Below, in pieces: positions 1-7,481 of a stretch of DNA of 17,476 nucleotides (positions are counted from its first letter, which is position 1; every line of letters starts with the position of its first letter). The notes beneath the pieces were generated by a model, which made no database searches, was not told where the DNA came from, and saw only the letters and a program-made list of their open reading frames with translations. A program made the position numbers and the translations under genes. Source of the stretch: Clostridiales bacterium (lineage in GTDB: Bacteria > Bacillota > Clostridia > Oscillospirales > Oscillospiraceae); the NCBI GenBank assembly GCA_003150355.1, contig QAMJ01000009.1, positions 1 through 17,476 on the forward strand. Reading direction: 5' to 3'.

Positions 1-734
1 TCTGCCTTCCTCACATTCTCCAAAGCCCATATGGCCTGACGGACTACGTGGTACCGGTCGATCACTATTTTGGCATTCGGAAAGCATATTTCAGCAGTCT
101 CTTTGAAGTAACGGTTCATGTCGATCACTACATACTTCACGTCTTTTCTGTTCTCAAACGTAAGGAAATACTTGATCAGGTCGCTCTTTTTGCGGTTGGG
201 AAGTATGTCCGCTATCTTCCTGTTTTTTGTGTCGGTCAGGATAGTCTGGTACTTTTCGCCGCCCGCATTGCCATTGAACTCATCTATGGACAGCACCTCC
301 GGAAGCTCCTTGCAGGAGTAATTCACGAGCTTGAAATACCTCAGCGCAGTCTGGGCCGAGATATTGTTCTTCCTGCCGATCTCCTTTGCCGAGCGCAGGT
401 CTTTGAAGTCACAGATCACCTTTGCGGCAAGGCGGTTCGTTACTCTGTGGAACCGAGGAAGGAAACTGTTTTCCTCATAGAACCGCTTCCCACAGGAGCC
501 GCAGGCATACCTACGCTTTCTCAGGTACAGATATGTATGCACTCCATGCATGTCCAGATCCTTGACTCGTTGTATACGGTAGTCGTGGATGCGCTCTGTC
601 TCGCTTTGACAGCATGGGCAGATGTGCTTTTGCCGCGGCAACTCTATCTCTATGCAGCAGCCTGTTTCATTTTCATAAACATTTTTTACGATAACATCTT
701 CCAATCCGAGCAGTTTTGAGGTATTATCTTTCAT
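1..734 (-). CDS. ISL3-family transposase, N-terminal 244 codons (partial)
   Basis: The minus-strand reading frame opens with ATG at 734 (MKDNTSKLLGLEDV) behind a GAAAGGAC ribosome site and stays open to the window edge, so the C-terminal part is missing. An N-terminal zinc ribbon is visible: HICPCC near residue 40 and ACGSCGKRF about 40 residues later. It is followed by a short helix-turn-helix-like stretch, then the start of the DDE catalytic core with SIDEF and, about 60 residues on, VIDMNRYF and VIDRYHVVRQA. That order (zinc ribbon, HTH, DDE core) is the ISL3/IS1167/IS204 pattern. The protein would cut and paste the insertion sequence. No frameshift or stop is seen in the visible part, so it may be intact. 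The gene lies downstream of the gntR gene, in the same direction. Confidence 0.9.
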   Translation of the reverse strand, partial: MKDNTSKLLGLEDVIVKNVYENETGCCIEIELPRQKHICPCCQSETERIHDYRIQRVKDLDMHGVHTYLYLRKRRYACGSCGKRFYEENSFLPRFHRVTNRLAAKVICDFKDLRSAKEIGRKNNISAQTALRYFKLVNYSCKELPEVLSIDEFNGNAGGEKYQTILTDTKNRKIADILPNRKKSDLIKYFLTFENRKDVKYVVIDMNRYFKETAEICFPNAKIVIDRYHVVRQAIWALENVRKA

Positions 735-823
735 AGAGCATACAGTGTCCTTTCTTGTGGTGTCTCGCAGCTTCATTTTAAAGGATTTTTCTGTTATGCT
801 CTACTCTTATTTTTCCCCACATG

Positions 824-869
824 CTAAAAGTTGGAGTGCCCAGGTTTACCCGGGTACCCCAACTTTTAG
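824..869. repeat. 46-bp near-perfect palindrome at the IS boundary
   Basis: The outer arms CTAAAAGTTGG (824-834) and CCAACTTTTAG (859-869) match perfectly. The inner bases 836-845 pair with 848-857 except for one mismatch and one G-T pair. Neither side is followed by a run of T, so it is a poor intrinsic terminator. The two half sequences read outward from the centre as CCTGGGCACTCC and CCCGGGTACCCC before the shared AACTTTTAG, which is how two facing ends of the same insertion sequence would look. It could also be a hairpin carried by the IS. Confidence 0.7.
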
Positions 870-899
870 TTTACAACCGATTTTCGTTTATGTGCCGGC

Positions 900-920
900 G
901 CCGCAAAATCCAGCTGCGGC
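900..920 (-). terminator. Possible weak hairpin after the first gntR gene
   Basis: GCCGCA (900-905) pairs with TGCGGC (915-920), directly after the TAA stop of the regulator on the minus strand. No T-run follows, so termination would be weak or Rho-dependent. Confidence 0.25.
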
Positions 921-921
921 T

Positions 922-1596
922 TTATTCCATATACTCTTTGTAAGCCTTTTCAATATAAGACTTTTCCATCTGATAGCGCTGGAGGTGCTCGATAACGCGC
1001 TTCTCCGCAAGATCGGGGTCGCGCGCCATGACGGCTTCAAATATCCGCCGGTGGTCATCGACCAGCTTGCAGTCCGTCTGCATAAGGAAGGAGATGTGCC
1101 TCAGCCTGTCAAAGTGGATGTTCATCTCCTGAAGCTTTGTATAGCAGCGCATCTTGTTGCAGATCTTGTAGTAATACATGTGGTATTCAGAGTCCAGCTC
1201 ATTCAGCCTGTCAGGCGCGGAATTCTGCCAGAAGTATTCCTGCTGCTTCAGGTGGTTGCGCAGCCACTCGAAGTTTTCCTCGGTCGCCATTTCGCAGCTC
1301 AGCCGAGTCACCGCGCAGTCGAGCACGCGCCGGAAAAACTCCGCCTCCTGTATGAGCTCGAAATTAATGGGCGCGATCTTGCTCCCGCGCTGAGGATATA
1401 TCTCAACTATATCGGACTTGGAAAGCTCCTTGAGCGCTTCCCTCACCGGGATGCGGGAAAGGTGCAGTTCCTCGGCCAACTTCTGCTCGCTGACGTAGCT
1501 GCCCGGCTTGAGCTCCCATTTAACAATGTTTTCCCTGAGCACACGCAGCGCATATTCTTTTCGACTCTCTTTGGCAAGAGGCTCCGAAACTACCAT
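922..1596 (-). CDS. GntR-family transcriptional regulator, FadR/FCD subfamily
   Basis: The protein has 224 residues. An N-terminal winged helix-turn-helix (about 12-75) carries the family signature LKPGSYVSEQKLAEELHLSR followed by IPVREALKEL. The C-terminal helical FCD domain keeps the usual metal/ligand set: D135 and H139 (LDSEYHMYYYK), H182 (DDHRRIF) and H204 (EHLQRY). The length is normal for the subfamily. The start at 1596 has GAGGGA six bases upstream. It has its own promoter (1631-1660) and lies downstream of the split transketolase genes with an 87-base gap. FCD regulators usually bind a sugar acid or other carboxylate and repress the adjacent catabolic operon, so this one is the likely local repressor of the dehydrogenase-TRAP-transketolase cluster. 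The ligand is unknown. Confidence 0.9.
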   Translation of the reverse strand: MVVSEPLAKESRKEYALRVLRENIVKWELKPGSYVSEQKLAEELHLSRIPVREALKELSKSDIVEIYPQRGSKIAPINFELIQEAEFFRRVLDCAVTRLSCEMATEENFEWLRNHLKQQEYFWQNSAPDRLNELDSEYHMYYYKICNKMRCYTKLQEMNIHFDRLRHISFLMQTDCKLVDDHRRIFEAVMARDPDLAEKRVIEHLQRYQMEKSYIEKAYKEYME

Positions 1597-1630
1597 AAAT
1601 TTCCCTCGATCATCATTTTTAATACTTTAT

Positions 1631-1660
1631 ATTCTAGACCTTTATATACTGGATTGTCAA
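1631..1660 (-). promoter_or_regulatory. Promoter of the first gntR gene
   Basis: On the minus strand TTGACA (1660-1655) is separated by 18 bases from TAGAAT (1636-1631), a -35 consensus match and a 5/6 match to the -10. The start codon lies about 35 bases downstream. The -10 box is part of CTAGAATA, which also occurs in the operator-like palindrome before the dehydrogenase gene (9445-9458), so autoregulation is possible. Confidence 0.6.
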
Positions 1661-1683
1661 TAATCCGTTTAAGTAAACACAGA

Positions 1684-2613
1684 TCAAATACCCAGAAGTT
1701 CCCTGCATTTTTCCGCAATATTTTCAGCGGTAAGCCCGTATGCCTCAAACAGTGCTTCCGGCGTCCCGGACCTTCCGAACCTGTCCTGCACGCCCACACG
1801 GCCGAACTTTGCTCCGCACGTTCCCGCGATCAGCTCCGCCACAGCTCCGCCGAGTCCGCCCAGCACCGAATGCTCCTCCGCGGTAACAATGGCCTTAAAG
1901 CTCCGGTTTGCCGCCATGACGTATTCTCTGTCTATCGGCTTTATGCTGCACATGTTGACCACCTCCGCGGAGACGCCGTTTTTCTCCAGCAGCTCCGCCG
2001 CGGCGAGCGCGTGCGGCAGCATAAGCCCTATCGCCATGATGCAGACGTCCTTCCCGCTCCTCAGCACGCTCGCCTTGCCGATCTCGAACTTCGCATCGGG
2101 CGACGTGACGTCGGGGCTGGGCTGTCTCGACACCCTTATGTACACGGGGCCGTCAATTTCCGCGGCAGCCATAACAGCCTTCCTTACCTCTATGCAGTCA
2201 CCGGGGACAAGCACAGTCATGCCCGGGATCTCGCGCATCAGCGCGATATCCTCGATCGCCTCATGGCTGCCCCCGTCCTCTCCGACGCTGAGCCCGCCAT
2301 GCGTGCACGCAAGCTTTACGTTCGCATGCGTATATGCCACGGAGTTTCTCACCATTTCATACGCTCTCCCCGCGCCGAAGATGGAGAAGGTGCTCACAAA
2401 CGGCACAAGCCCGGAATGCGCCATGCCAGCGGCGGCGCAGACCATGTTTGCCTCGGCGATGCCGAAGTTATAGAAGCGGTCTGGGTACTTTTCGGCGAAC
2501 ATGCTCGTCATGGTTGCATGAGCCAGATCTGCGTCGAGCACTACGACCCGTTCGTTGTTCTGTCCCAGCTCGATAAGAGCCTCCCCGTATGCCGCTCTCA
2601 GCGCTTTACTCAT
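1684..2613 (-). CDS. Transketolase, C-terminal subunit (split transketolase)
   Basis: The protein has 309 residues covering the pyrimidine-binding and C-terminal domains of transketolase. Visible marks are NFGIAEANM with E54, the glutamate that activates thiamine diphosphate, and THGGLSVGEDGGSHEAIED with H105 and H117 in the positions expected for substrate contacts. The Rossmann-like C-terminal domain begins around residue 180 and includes VTAEEHSVLGGLGGAVAE. The start overlaps the end of the N-terminal subunit by 8 bases, which suggests translational coupling to keep the two halves equal. The protein needs that partner to be active. Split transketolases of this kind exist in many bacteria and archaea. 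The pentose-phosphate reaction is possible, but placement in a catabolic cluster points to transfer of a two-carbon unit from a dedicated ketose substrate. Confidence 0.93.
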   Translation of the reverse strand: MSKALRAAYGEALIELGQNNERVVVLDADLAHATMTSMFAEKYPDRFYNFGIAEANMVCAAAGMAHSGLVPFVSTFSIFGAGRAYEMVRNSVAYTHANVKLACTHGGLSVGEDGGSHEAIEDIALMREIPGMTVLVPGDCIEVRKAVMAAAEIDGPVYIRVSRQPSPDVTSPDAKFEIGKASVLRSGKDVCIMAIGLMLPHALAAAELLEKNGVSAEVVNMCSIKPIDREYVMAANRSFKAIVTAEEHSVLGGLGGAVAELIAGTCGAKFGRVGVQDRFGRSGTPEALFEAYGLTAENIAEKCRELLGI

Positions 2614-3415
2614 GTCTCTTCATCTCCAATTCTTCGATCGCGAGCTTCAGCTCATCCTCCTTGGGCGGTCTGCCGTGCCAGCCGACCTGATTCTCCATAA
2701 AGGAAACGCCCTTGCCCTTTACGGTACAGCAATCTATAAACCTAGGCTTTCCGACCGACGGTCTGTGCAGCGCACGGATCAGCGCTTCGGTATCATGCCC
2801 GTCCACGCTCACGCAGTCGAAGCCGAAGGCGCTGAACTTCTCGCATACATCCCCGAGGCTCATCACCTGTTCGTTCGTTCCGTCTATCTGTAGGCCGTTA
2901 TGGTCGAGCAGCACGGTGAAGTTATCGAGCTTATAGTGTGCCGCGGCCATGGCGGTCTCCCATATAATGCCCTCTTGGCACTCGCCGTCGCCCACCATAG
3001 TGTATACCTTGTAGCTCTTTCCGAGGTGCTTTGCCGCCAGCGCCATTCCCATCGCGCAGGAGCAGGCCTGCCCGAGCGAGCCGCTGTTCATGTCTATCCC
3101 GGGCACCTTGTGCATATCCGGGTGTCCCTGCAGCGGACTGTCTATCTTGCGCAGGGTCCACAGCTCTTCGCGCGGGAAATAACCGAGGTCAGAAAGTATC
3201 GCATAGAGCGGCGGGCAGCTGTGCCCCTTGCTCATGATAAATCTGTCCCTGTCCTCCGCGGCGGGGTCCTTCGGGTCTATTTTCATCGTCCCGTAATACA
3301 GTGCGATGAGCATCTCCACGCAGGACAGCGAGCCGCCGGAGTGCCCCGACTTTGCGGAGCATATCATTCTCAGGGCGTCCTCCCTGATGTCTATAGCCTT
3401 ATCCTTGTAGTTCAT
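2606..3415 (-). CDS. Transketolase, N-terminal thiamine-diphosphate-binding subunit
   Basis: The protein has 269 residues, the usual length for the separate N-terminal half. It carries H25 (SGHSGGSLS), KGH at 64-66, the GHP loop with H98 and the thiamine-diphosphate/Mg motif, with GDG at 142-144 and N173 in LLDHNGLQIDG 28 bases-equivalent residues later. GAGGA sits six bases before the ATG. The gene starts 13 bases after the stop of the epimerase-like gene and overlaps the C-terminal subunit by 8 bases, so all three are almost certainly co-transcribed. The two subunits together form one complete transketolase. Split transketolases are known to have been recruited to special sugars (apulose-4-phosphate, 6-deoxy-6-sulfofructose), so the substrate should not be assumed to be xylulose-5-phosphate. 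Confidence 0.93.
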   Translation of the reverse strand: MNYKDKAIDIREDALRMICSAKSGHSGGSLSCVEMLIALYYGTMKIDPKDPAAEDRDRFIMSKGHSCPPLYAILSDLGYFPREELWTLRKIDSPLQGHPDMHKVPGIDMNSGSLGQACSCAMGMALAAKHLGKSYKVYTMVGDGECQEGIIWETAMAAAHYKLDNFTVLLDHNGLQIDGTNEQVMSLGDVCEKFSAFGFDCVSVDGHDTEALIRALHRPSVGKPRFIDCCTVKGKGVSFMENQVGWHGRPPKEDELKLAIEELEMKRHE

Positions 3416-3428
3416 CTGTTTATCCTCT

Positions 3429-4319
3429 TCAAGCCTCGAACTGCTCCTTTACATATCTGAGCCCGGCGCGCATTGCTTCTATGCGGGCAGGCTTGGAGAC
3501 GTCCTCCATAAGGTCACGCCACATACGCATATAATAGGTAGATGGGCCGTCGAACGACACGACCGCTTCTATCGTCACCGTGCCGTCATAGCCGGTGCTG
3601 CGGAGCGCCTCGCCTATCGCCCGCCAGTCAATACGGTTGGAGTGGTACGGGATGCCCCTGTTCGGCTCGGACACATGGAAGTGACCGATGTACCCCTTCG
3701 CCGAGCGTATCGCCTGACATATATCGTCCTCTTCTATATTCATGTGGTAAACGTCCAGCAGGAGCTTGCAATGATCGCTTCCGATCTGCTTGCAGAAGTC
3801 GATCCCCTGCTCCACCGTGTTTATCACATAGTTTTCATACCTGTTGAGTATCTCAAGGTTCAGCGGTATGCCGCACTCCTCGGCTGCCGGCACTACTTGG
3901 CTCATGCACTCCAGGCTCCGCTGGCACCGCTCATAGCGCTCCTGCCTTGTGAGCATGTCGTTTTCAAATTTCGTGGGCCAGCCGGAATACAGCACGCCGC
4001 CTATCTCACGGCCTCCCATCTCCCGCGCGGCATAGATACCGCGCCTGAGAAGCTCGACCGCGCGCTTTCTTTCATCGGGGTCGGCAGAGCGCATATCGGC
4101 GTTATCCGGGTATGCAAAGCTATACATCATCTCAAGCTCGTACTGCTCAGCAAGACCACGGATATGCCTTATCTCCGCCTGATCCATATCGATCGCCTTC
4201 TGCGGCAGTCGGAACTCTATCGTCTCGGCTCCGGCGGCTTTCGCATCAGCGAAGAATTGTTCCATATTACCTGGGTCAAAATACTCTCCCCATGTCATTT
4301 TGTGCAGGCCGTACTTCAT
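3429..4319 (-). CDS. Sugar epimerase/isomerase, D-tagatose/D-psicose 3-epimerase-like TIM barrel
   Basis: The protein has 296 residues in the AP-endonuclease-2 (xylose-isomerase-like) TIM-barrel fold. Stretches resemble ketohexose 3-epimerases: LNLEILNRYEN, LLLDVYHMNIEEDD, GHFHVSEPNRG and GTVTIEAVV. They place the four metal ligands at E156, D189, H215 and E251, with R221 also kept. This matches the E/D/H/E set of tagatose 3-epimerase. The family acts mostly on free ketoses, using the metal and the two glutamates for proton transfer. AAGGAG lies seven bases before the ATG. It stands 13 bases before the transketolase pair and 113 bases after dctM. IolE/IolO/Hyi-type relatives share the fold, so the exact substrate is uncertain. 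A keto-aldonate or ketouronate would fit the transporter next to it. Confidence 0.82.
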   Translation of the reverse strand: MKYGLHKMTWGEYFDPGNMEQFFADAKAAGAETIEFRLPQKAIDMDQAEIRHIRGLAEQYELEMMYSFAYPDNADMRSADPDERKRAVELLRRGIYAAREMGGREIGGVLYSGWPTKFENDMLTRQERYERCQRSLECMSQVVPAAEECGIPLNLEILNRYENYVINTVEQGIDFCKQIGSDHCKLLLDVYHMNIEEDDICQAIRSAKGYIGHFHVSEPNRGIPYHSNRIDWRAIGEALRSTGYDGTVTIEAVVSFDGPSTYYMRMWRDLMEDVSKPARIEAMRAGLRYVKEQFEA

Positions 4320-4388
4320 AGCTTTCTCCTTGTCTTTCTGTCTCCTTTATGGGGATTTCGGTTTTACGGAAGCGGGTAAAAGCGCTCC

Positions 4389-4426
4389 GCCCTGCCGGCC
4401 GGTAACGCTTACGCGCCCAGCAGGGC
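4389..4426 (-). terminator. Hairpin between dctM and the epimerase gene, possible attenuator
   Basis: GCCCTGC (4389-4395) pairs with GCAGGGC (4420-4426) in the 113-base gap. On the minus strand the hairpin is followed by GGAGCGCTTTTACCC, so the T-run is short and displaced. Partial termination or 3'-end protection of the transporter message is possible. Confidence 0.3.
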
Positions 4427-4432
4427 TGCCCA

Positions 4433-5728
4433 TCAGTTGAGCGTATTGGGAAGCGCTGTCACCAGCTGCGGTACATAGGTGCACAGGAACAGCACCACGA
4501 TCTCGGAGATCAGGAACGGTATGACCGCCTTGACGAACCGCTCCATCTTGGTGTCTGTTATCTGGCAGGTGACAAACATCAGCGTGCCGAACGGAGGCGT
4601 AACTCCGCCGATGGTGAGGTTTATCGCCATGATAATGCCGAAGTGTATCAGGTCTATGCCGAGCATGGAGGCCGCCGGGGCGAGCAGCGGGGCCGTCAGG
4701 ACCATCGCAGCGCCGCCGTCAAAGAAGCAGCCTATCACCAGCAGCAGGATATTGACTGCCAGCAGGTATGTCCACTTCGTGGAGAAGGTGGAGACAAGCA
4801 GCTCGGATATCTGCTGCGGGAGGCTCTCCCATGTGAGATATCTGCCGAGCGCTTGAGCCGCCGCGAGCAGGAACATGATGGACGCGGTGGAGGCGATCGT
4901 CTCCTTGATTATGGGCAGCATGTCCTTCCAATGAAGCTCACGGTAGAGGAAAGCGCCGACGAAGAGCGCGTACACGGAGCATATCGCGCCGCCCTCGGTC
5001 GCGGTGAACATTCCGAAGCGCAGACCCATTATCAGGCCGAACGGAACGAACAGCGCGAATATCGCCTCCTTGAGGCTGTGCATGACTTCTTTGAAGGTCG
5101 CAGCTTTTGTGCGGCTGCCCTTGTAGTTCTTCTTATGGGAAATGACTGCGGCGACCACCATGAGTCCGACAGTCAGCAGTATGCCGGGGATAACGCCGCC
5201 GAAGAACATCTTCTGAACGGACACATTTGCCGCGGTCGCGTACATTATAAGGATGATCCCGGGCGGAATTATCGGGGTGATGACGGAGGAGGTCGCCGTG
5301 ACCGCCGCCGAGAAGCCTCTGTCGTAGCCGAGCTTTTCCATCTCGGGCACAAGTATCTTGCTCTGCATCGCCGCGTCTGCAAGAGACGAGCCGGAAAGCC
5401 CGCCCATCATGGCGCTCAGCAGGATATTAACGTGCGCAAGTCCACCCTTCAGGTGACCCACAAGCAGGTCTGCCAGGCCGAGAAGCCTCTGCGTTATGCC
5501 CGCGTAATTGAAAACGACTCCGGCAAAGGTGAAGAACGGCACCGCAAGATAGGTGAAGGTCTCCGTCGTGGTGACCATTTTCTGGACCATCATCTCGGTC
5601 GGAGCCATGTTCTGTCCGAATATGAAATACAAAGCTGTAGGCACAAGCATCGCGAAGGCCACAGGCATCTTCAGCAGAAGCAGCACCAGCATAAATATCA
5701 GCGGGAAGAATGTCCAAAAACTACTCAT
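4433..5728 (-). CDS. dctM: TRAP transporter large permease, DctM family
   Basis: The protein has 431 very hydrophobic residues with about 12 membrane segments. It shows the DctM hallmarks LLKMPVAFAMLVP near the N terminus, HVNILLSAMMGGLSGSSLAD in the first half, VITPIIPPGIILIMYA in the middle and LTIGGVTPPFGTLMFV near the C terminus. It is the sodium-driven translocation subunit of a tripartite ATP-independent transporter. Two in-frame ATGs exist, at 5734 and 5728. The GGAGGT at 5741-5736 is only one base from the first but seven from the second, so 5728 is chosen. It overlaps the end of dctQ by 8 bases. The gene order dctP-dctQ-dctM is the classical one. Confidence 0.95.
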   Translation of the reverse strand: MSSFWTFFPLIFMLVLLLLKMPVAFAMLVPTALYFIFGQNMAPTEMMVQKMVTTTETFTYLAVPFFTFAGVVFNYAGITQRLLGLADLLVGHLKGGLAHVNILLSAMMGGLSGSSLADAAMQSKILVPEMEKLGYDRGFSAAVTATSSVITPIIPPGIILIMYATAANVSVQKMFFGGVIPGILLTVGLMVVAAVISHKKNYKGSRTKAATFKEVMHSLKEAIFALFVPFGLIMGLRFGMFTATEGGAICSVYALFVGAFLYRELHWKDMLPIIKETIASTASIMFLLAAAQALGRYLTWESLPQQISELLVSTFSTKWTYLLAVNILLLVIGCFFDGGAAMVLTAPLLAPAASMLGIDLIHFGIIMAINLTIGGVTPPFGTLMFVTCQITDTKMERFVKAVIPFLISEIVVLFLCTYVPQLVTALPNTLN

Positions 5729-6212
5729 CGTCATTACCTCCGCAAGCTTTTGCTTTGAATGTATGGATAAAGGCGTTTACAGAGGTGATCGCCATTATAG
5801 TGAACGATATCGCTACCGGAAGATACATAAAGGTATACGGGATGGCAAGGCTGGGGGTTCTTCTTGCCCAACCGCTTATGCATATTTTTATGCTGAGATA
5901 TGCGAGGACCGCATTGACTGCGATCAGGAGCAGGTCAACAAATATTCCTATCACTCTCTGCACGGAGGCCGGCATCCTGTCAACAAACACATCGACCGCC
6001 ACCATGCCCTTTGTGCGGTAAGCATCGCATGCGCCTATAAAAACGCACCATGCGAACATGAGATAAGCTACCTCTTCGGCAAACGGGAAGGATTTCCCAA
6101 ACAAATATCTTGAAAAAACGTTTATGCTCGTCATCGCGACCATAACGACGAAGGTGACGGTCGCAACTATCGATTCGATCTTTTTCTCTTTTTCTATAAT
6201 ATTTTTCAGCAA
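5721..6212 (-). CDS. dctQ: TRAP transporter small permease, DctQ family
   Basis: The protein has 163 residues with four predicted membrane segments: about 15-35, 47-66, 85-110 and 128-150. SFPFAEEVAYLMFAWCVFIG is the typical DctQ stretch, in which the E and W residues are usually kept. It partners DctM in the membrane. The start is TTG at 6212 (TTG CTG AAA AAT). It is supported by AAAGGAGAG nine bases upstream, and no in-frame ATG gives a better placement. The gene follows dctP across a 135-base gap holding two hairpins and overlaps dctM. Confidence 0.92.
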   Translation of the reverse strand: MLKNIIEKEKKIESIVATVTFVVMVAMTSINVFSRYLFGKSFPFAEEVAYLMFAWCVFIGACDAYRTKGMVAVDVFVDRMPASVQRVIGIFVDLLLIAVNAVLAYLSIKICISGWARRTPSLAIPYTFMYLPVAISFTIMAITSVNAFIHTFKAKACGGNDDE

Positions 6213-6221
6213 GCGGATTCT

Positions 6222-6226
6222 CTCCT
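6222..6226 (-). promoter_or_regulatory. Ribosome binding site fixing the TTG start of dctQ
   Basis: AGGAG on the minus strand, within AAAGGAGAG, is 9 bases before TTG at 6212. It is the only good Shine-Dalgarno sequence in the dctP-dctQ gap and supports the rare start codon. Confidence 0.7.
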
Positions 6227-6243
6227 TTATTCAGAGATAGACC

Positions 6244-6284
6244 TTAAGCGCCTGTGCCCATAGGCGATGGGCGTGTCCGCTTAA
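6244..6284 (-). other. Second hairpin in the dctP-dctQ gap
   Basis: TTAAGCG (6244-6250) pairs with CGCTTAA (6278-6284), and inside them GCCCAT pairs with ATGGGC. It lies downstream of the main terminator-like hairpin and 31 bases before dctQ. It may protect the dctQM message from 5' decay or modulate dctQ translation. Confidence 0.45.
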
Positions 6285-6329
6285 AATCAAAAAGAGGGGA
6301 GTTGAGAGTAACTCGCAGCTCCCCTCTTT
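6285..6329 (-). terminator. Intrinsic terminator/attenuator after dctP
   Basis: The 11-bp perfect stem AAAGAGGGGAG (6291-6301) with CTCCCCTCTTT (6319-6329) has a 17-base loop. On the minus strand it is followed by TTGATTTT, giving a T-rich tail. Such a hairpin between a binding-protein gene and its permease genes usually lets the binding protein be made in excess. Confidence 0.75.
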
Positions 6330-6347
6330 GCTAAGGGCAGTATTTTA

Positions 6348-7406
6348 TCAGGCTTCGCCGTACAGGAAGTTGTAGGCGTTCTGGTAGAGGCCCTCGGACC
6401 ACTCGGGGAAGGCAGCCTCAACATTGTTCTTGCTGTACTCGATGAACGGGGTCTTGTCTATCTCGGAGATCTGTACGCCTTCGTCGACGAGCTTCTGGTC
6501 GTACTCGTCTGCCAGTGCGGAGCTGAATGTGATGGTCTCAGCCGCGAACCAATCGCCGACCTCGTCAATGGCGTTCTTCGCGACATCGGGGAGGCTGTCA
6601 TAAACGGCCTGGGACATGATGACTGCGCTGTTGCAGACAAGGTGCTCGGTCTTCACAAGGTACTTGCAGGTCTCATAGAGCTTGGAGGAGTAGAGCAGGG
6701 TGGACGGGCTTTCGCATGCGTCGGCTATGCCCTGGGACAGTGCCTGGTAAGTCTCGCTCCAAGGGGTGTTGGTCGCGTTTGCGCCGAGAGCCTCGGCGGT
6801 GAAGGTCCACATCTTGGAGGTGCCGACACGCAGCTTGATGGACTTGAAGTCGTCAGCGGTCTCGATGGGGATCTTACTGATGACGTTGCGGGTGCCGAAG
6901 TACATTGCGGAGATGACATGGATGCCGTTCTCGGCTATCTCAGCGTCGATGCCGCGGCCGATCTCGGACTTCCAGAGATCGCTGATCTGCTCGGGCTTCT
7001 GGATCAGGTAAGGAACATGGTAGATGGAAGCGTCTGCGCTGTAGTCAACAAGGCCCGCGAAGTCGGGGACGTTGATGAACTCTGCGCCGCTTGCGCATGC
7101 CTGGGTGATCTCATCGTTGGTGCCGAGGGTCTGGCCGGTGTAGAGCTCGACCTTGACCGTGCCCTGGCTGGCTTCCTCAAGGTGCTCCTTGAAGGACTCC
7201 CACAGAGGGTACTGAGGGTCGTTGTTGCCGACAGTGAGGTTCATCTTCATGACGAAGGGCTCGACCTCTGCAGTGACGGTGTTGTCGGCTGCCGTGTCAG
7301 CGGCGGCAGGCTCGGTCTTGGACTCTGCGGGAGCTGCGCTCTGGCCGCAGGCGCAGAGTGCCAGGATCATGCAGAGCGCGAGGATCATGGAAAGTGCTTT
7401 TTTCAT
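6348..7406 (-). CDS. dctP: TRAP transporter substrate-binding lipoprotein, DctP family
   Basis: The protein has 352 residues from ATG at 7406. A longer frame opens at 7460, but only the 7406 start gives a lipoprotein signal: MKKALSMILALCMILALCAC with lipobox LCAC and acylated C20. AAAGGAC precedes it. A low-complexity Ala/Thr/Glu linker follows, then the DctP fold. The stretch FKSIKLRVG contains R193, equivalent to the arginine that salt-bridges the substrate carboxylate in nearly all DctP proteins. SETYQALSQGIADACESP is the usual motif after it. The ligand is therefore very likely an organic or sugar acid. It is anchored outside the membrane and delivers substrate to DctQM. Neighbouring enzymes suggest a hexuronate, aldonate or keto-aldonate, but the sequence does not decide this. 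Confidence 0.95.
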   Translation of the reverse strand: MKKALSMILALCMILALCACGQSAAPAESKTEPAAADTAADNTVTAEVEPFVMKMNLTVGNNDPQYPLWESFKEHLEEASQGTVKVELYTGQTLGTNDEITQACASGAEFINVPDFAGLVDYSADASIYHVPYLIQKPEQISDLWKSEIGRGIDAEIAENGIHVISAMYFGTRNVISKIPIETADDFKSIKLRVGTSKMWTFTAEALGANATNTPWSETYQALSQGIADACESPSTLLYSSKLYETCKYLVKTEHLVCNSAVIMSQAVYDSLPDVAKNAIDEVGDWFAAETITFSSALADEYDQKLVDEGVQISEIDKTPFIEYSKNNVEAAFPEWSEGLYQNAYNFLYGEA

Positions 7407-7481
7407 TGTCTTGTTGTCCTTTCTTTTTTTTCCTGAATATAAACCGGTCAGGAGCTGCATCCTTCCCGAATATCCACATGT

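Larger units (their letters stand above)
1..869 (-). mobile_element. ISL3-family insertion sequence, upstream end only
   Basis: The element is called from the transposase. The end upstream of the transposase is placed in the palindrome at 824-869, because ISL3-type elements end in imperfect inverted repeats of about 20 bp, often starting GG. The inward-reading strand gives GGGCACTCCAACTTTTAG, a plausible terminal repeat. The far end lies outside the window, so neither the second repeat nor the target duplication can be checked. The boundary is uncertain by about 30 bases. Confidence 0.55.

Noticed and set aside
745..2700. 651-codon open frame on the plus strand
   Set aside because: It lies antisense to the well-supported gntR and transketolase C-terminal genes; its sequence is low-quality (His/Arg/Ala-rich), typical of a frame mirrored from GC-rich codons.
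4643..5758. 371-codon plus-strand frame
   Set aside because: Antisense to dctM; the Glu/His/Arg-rich translation is the mirror of hydrophobic codons.
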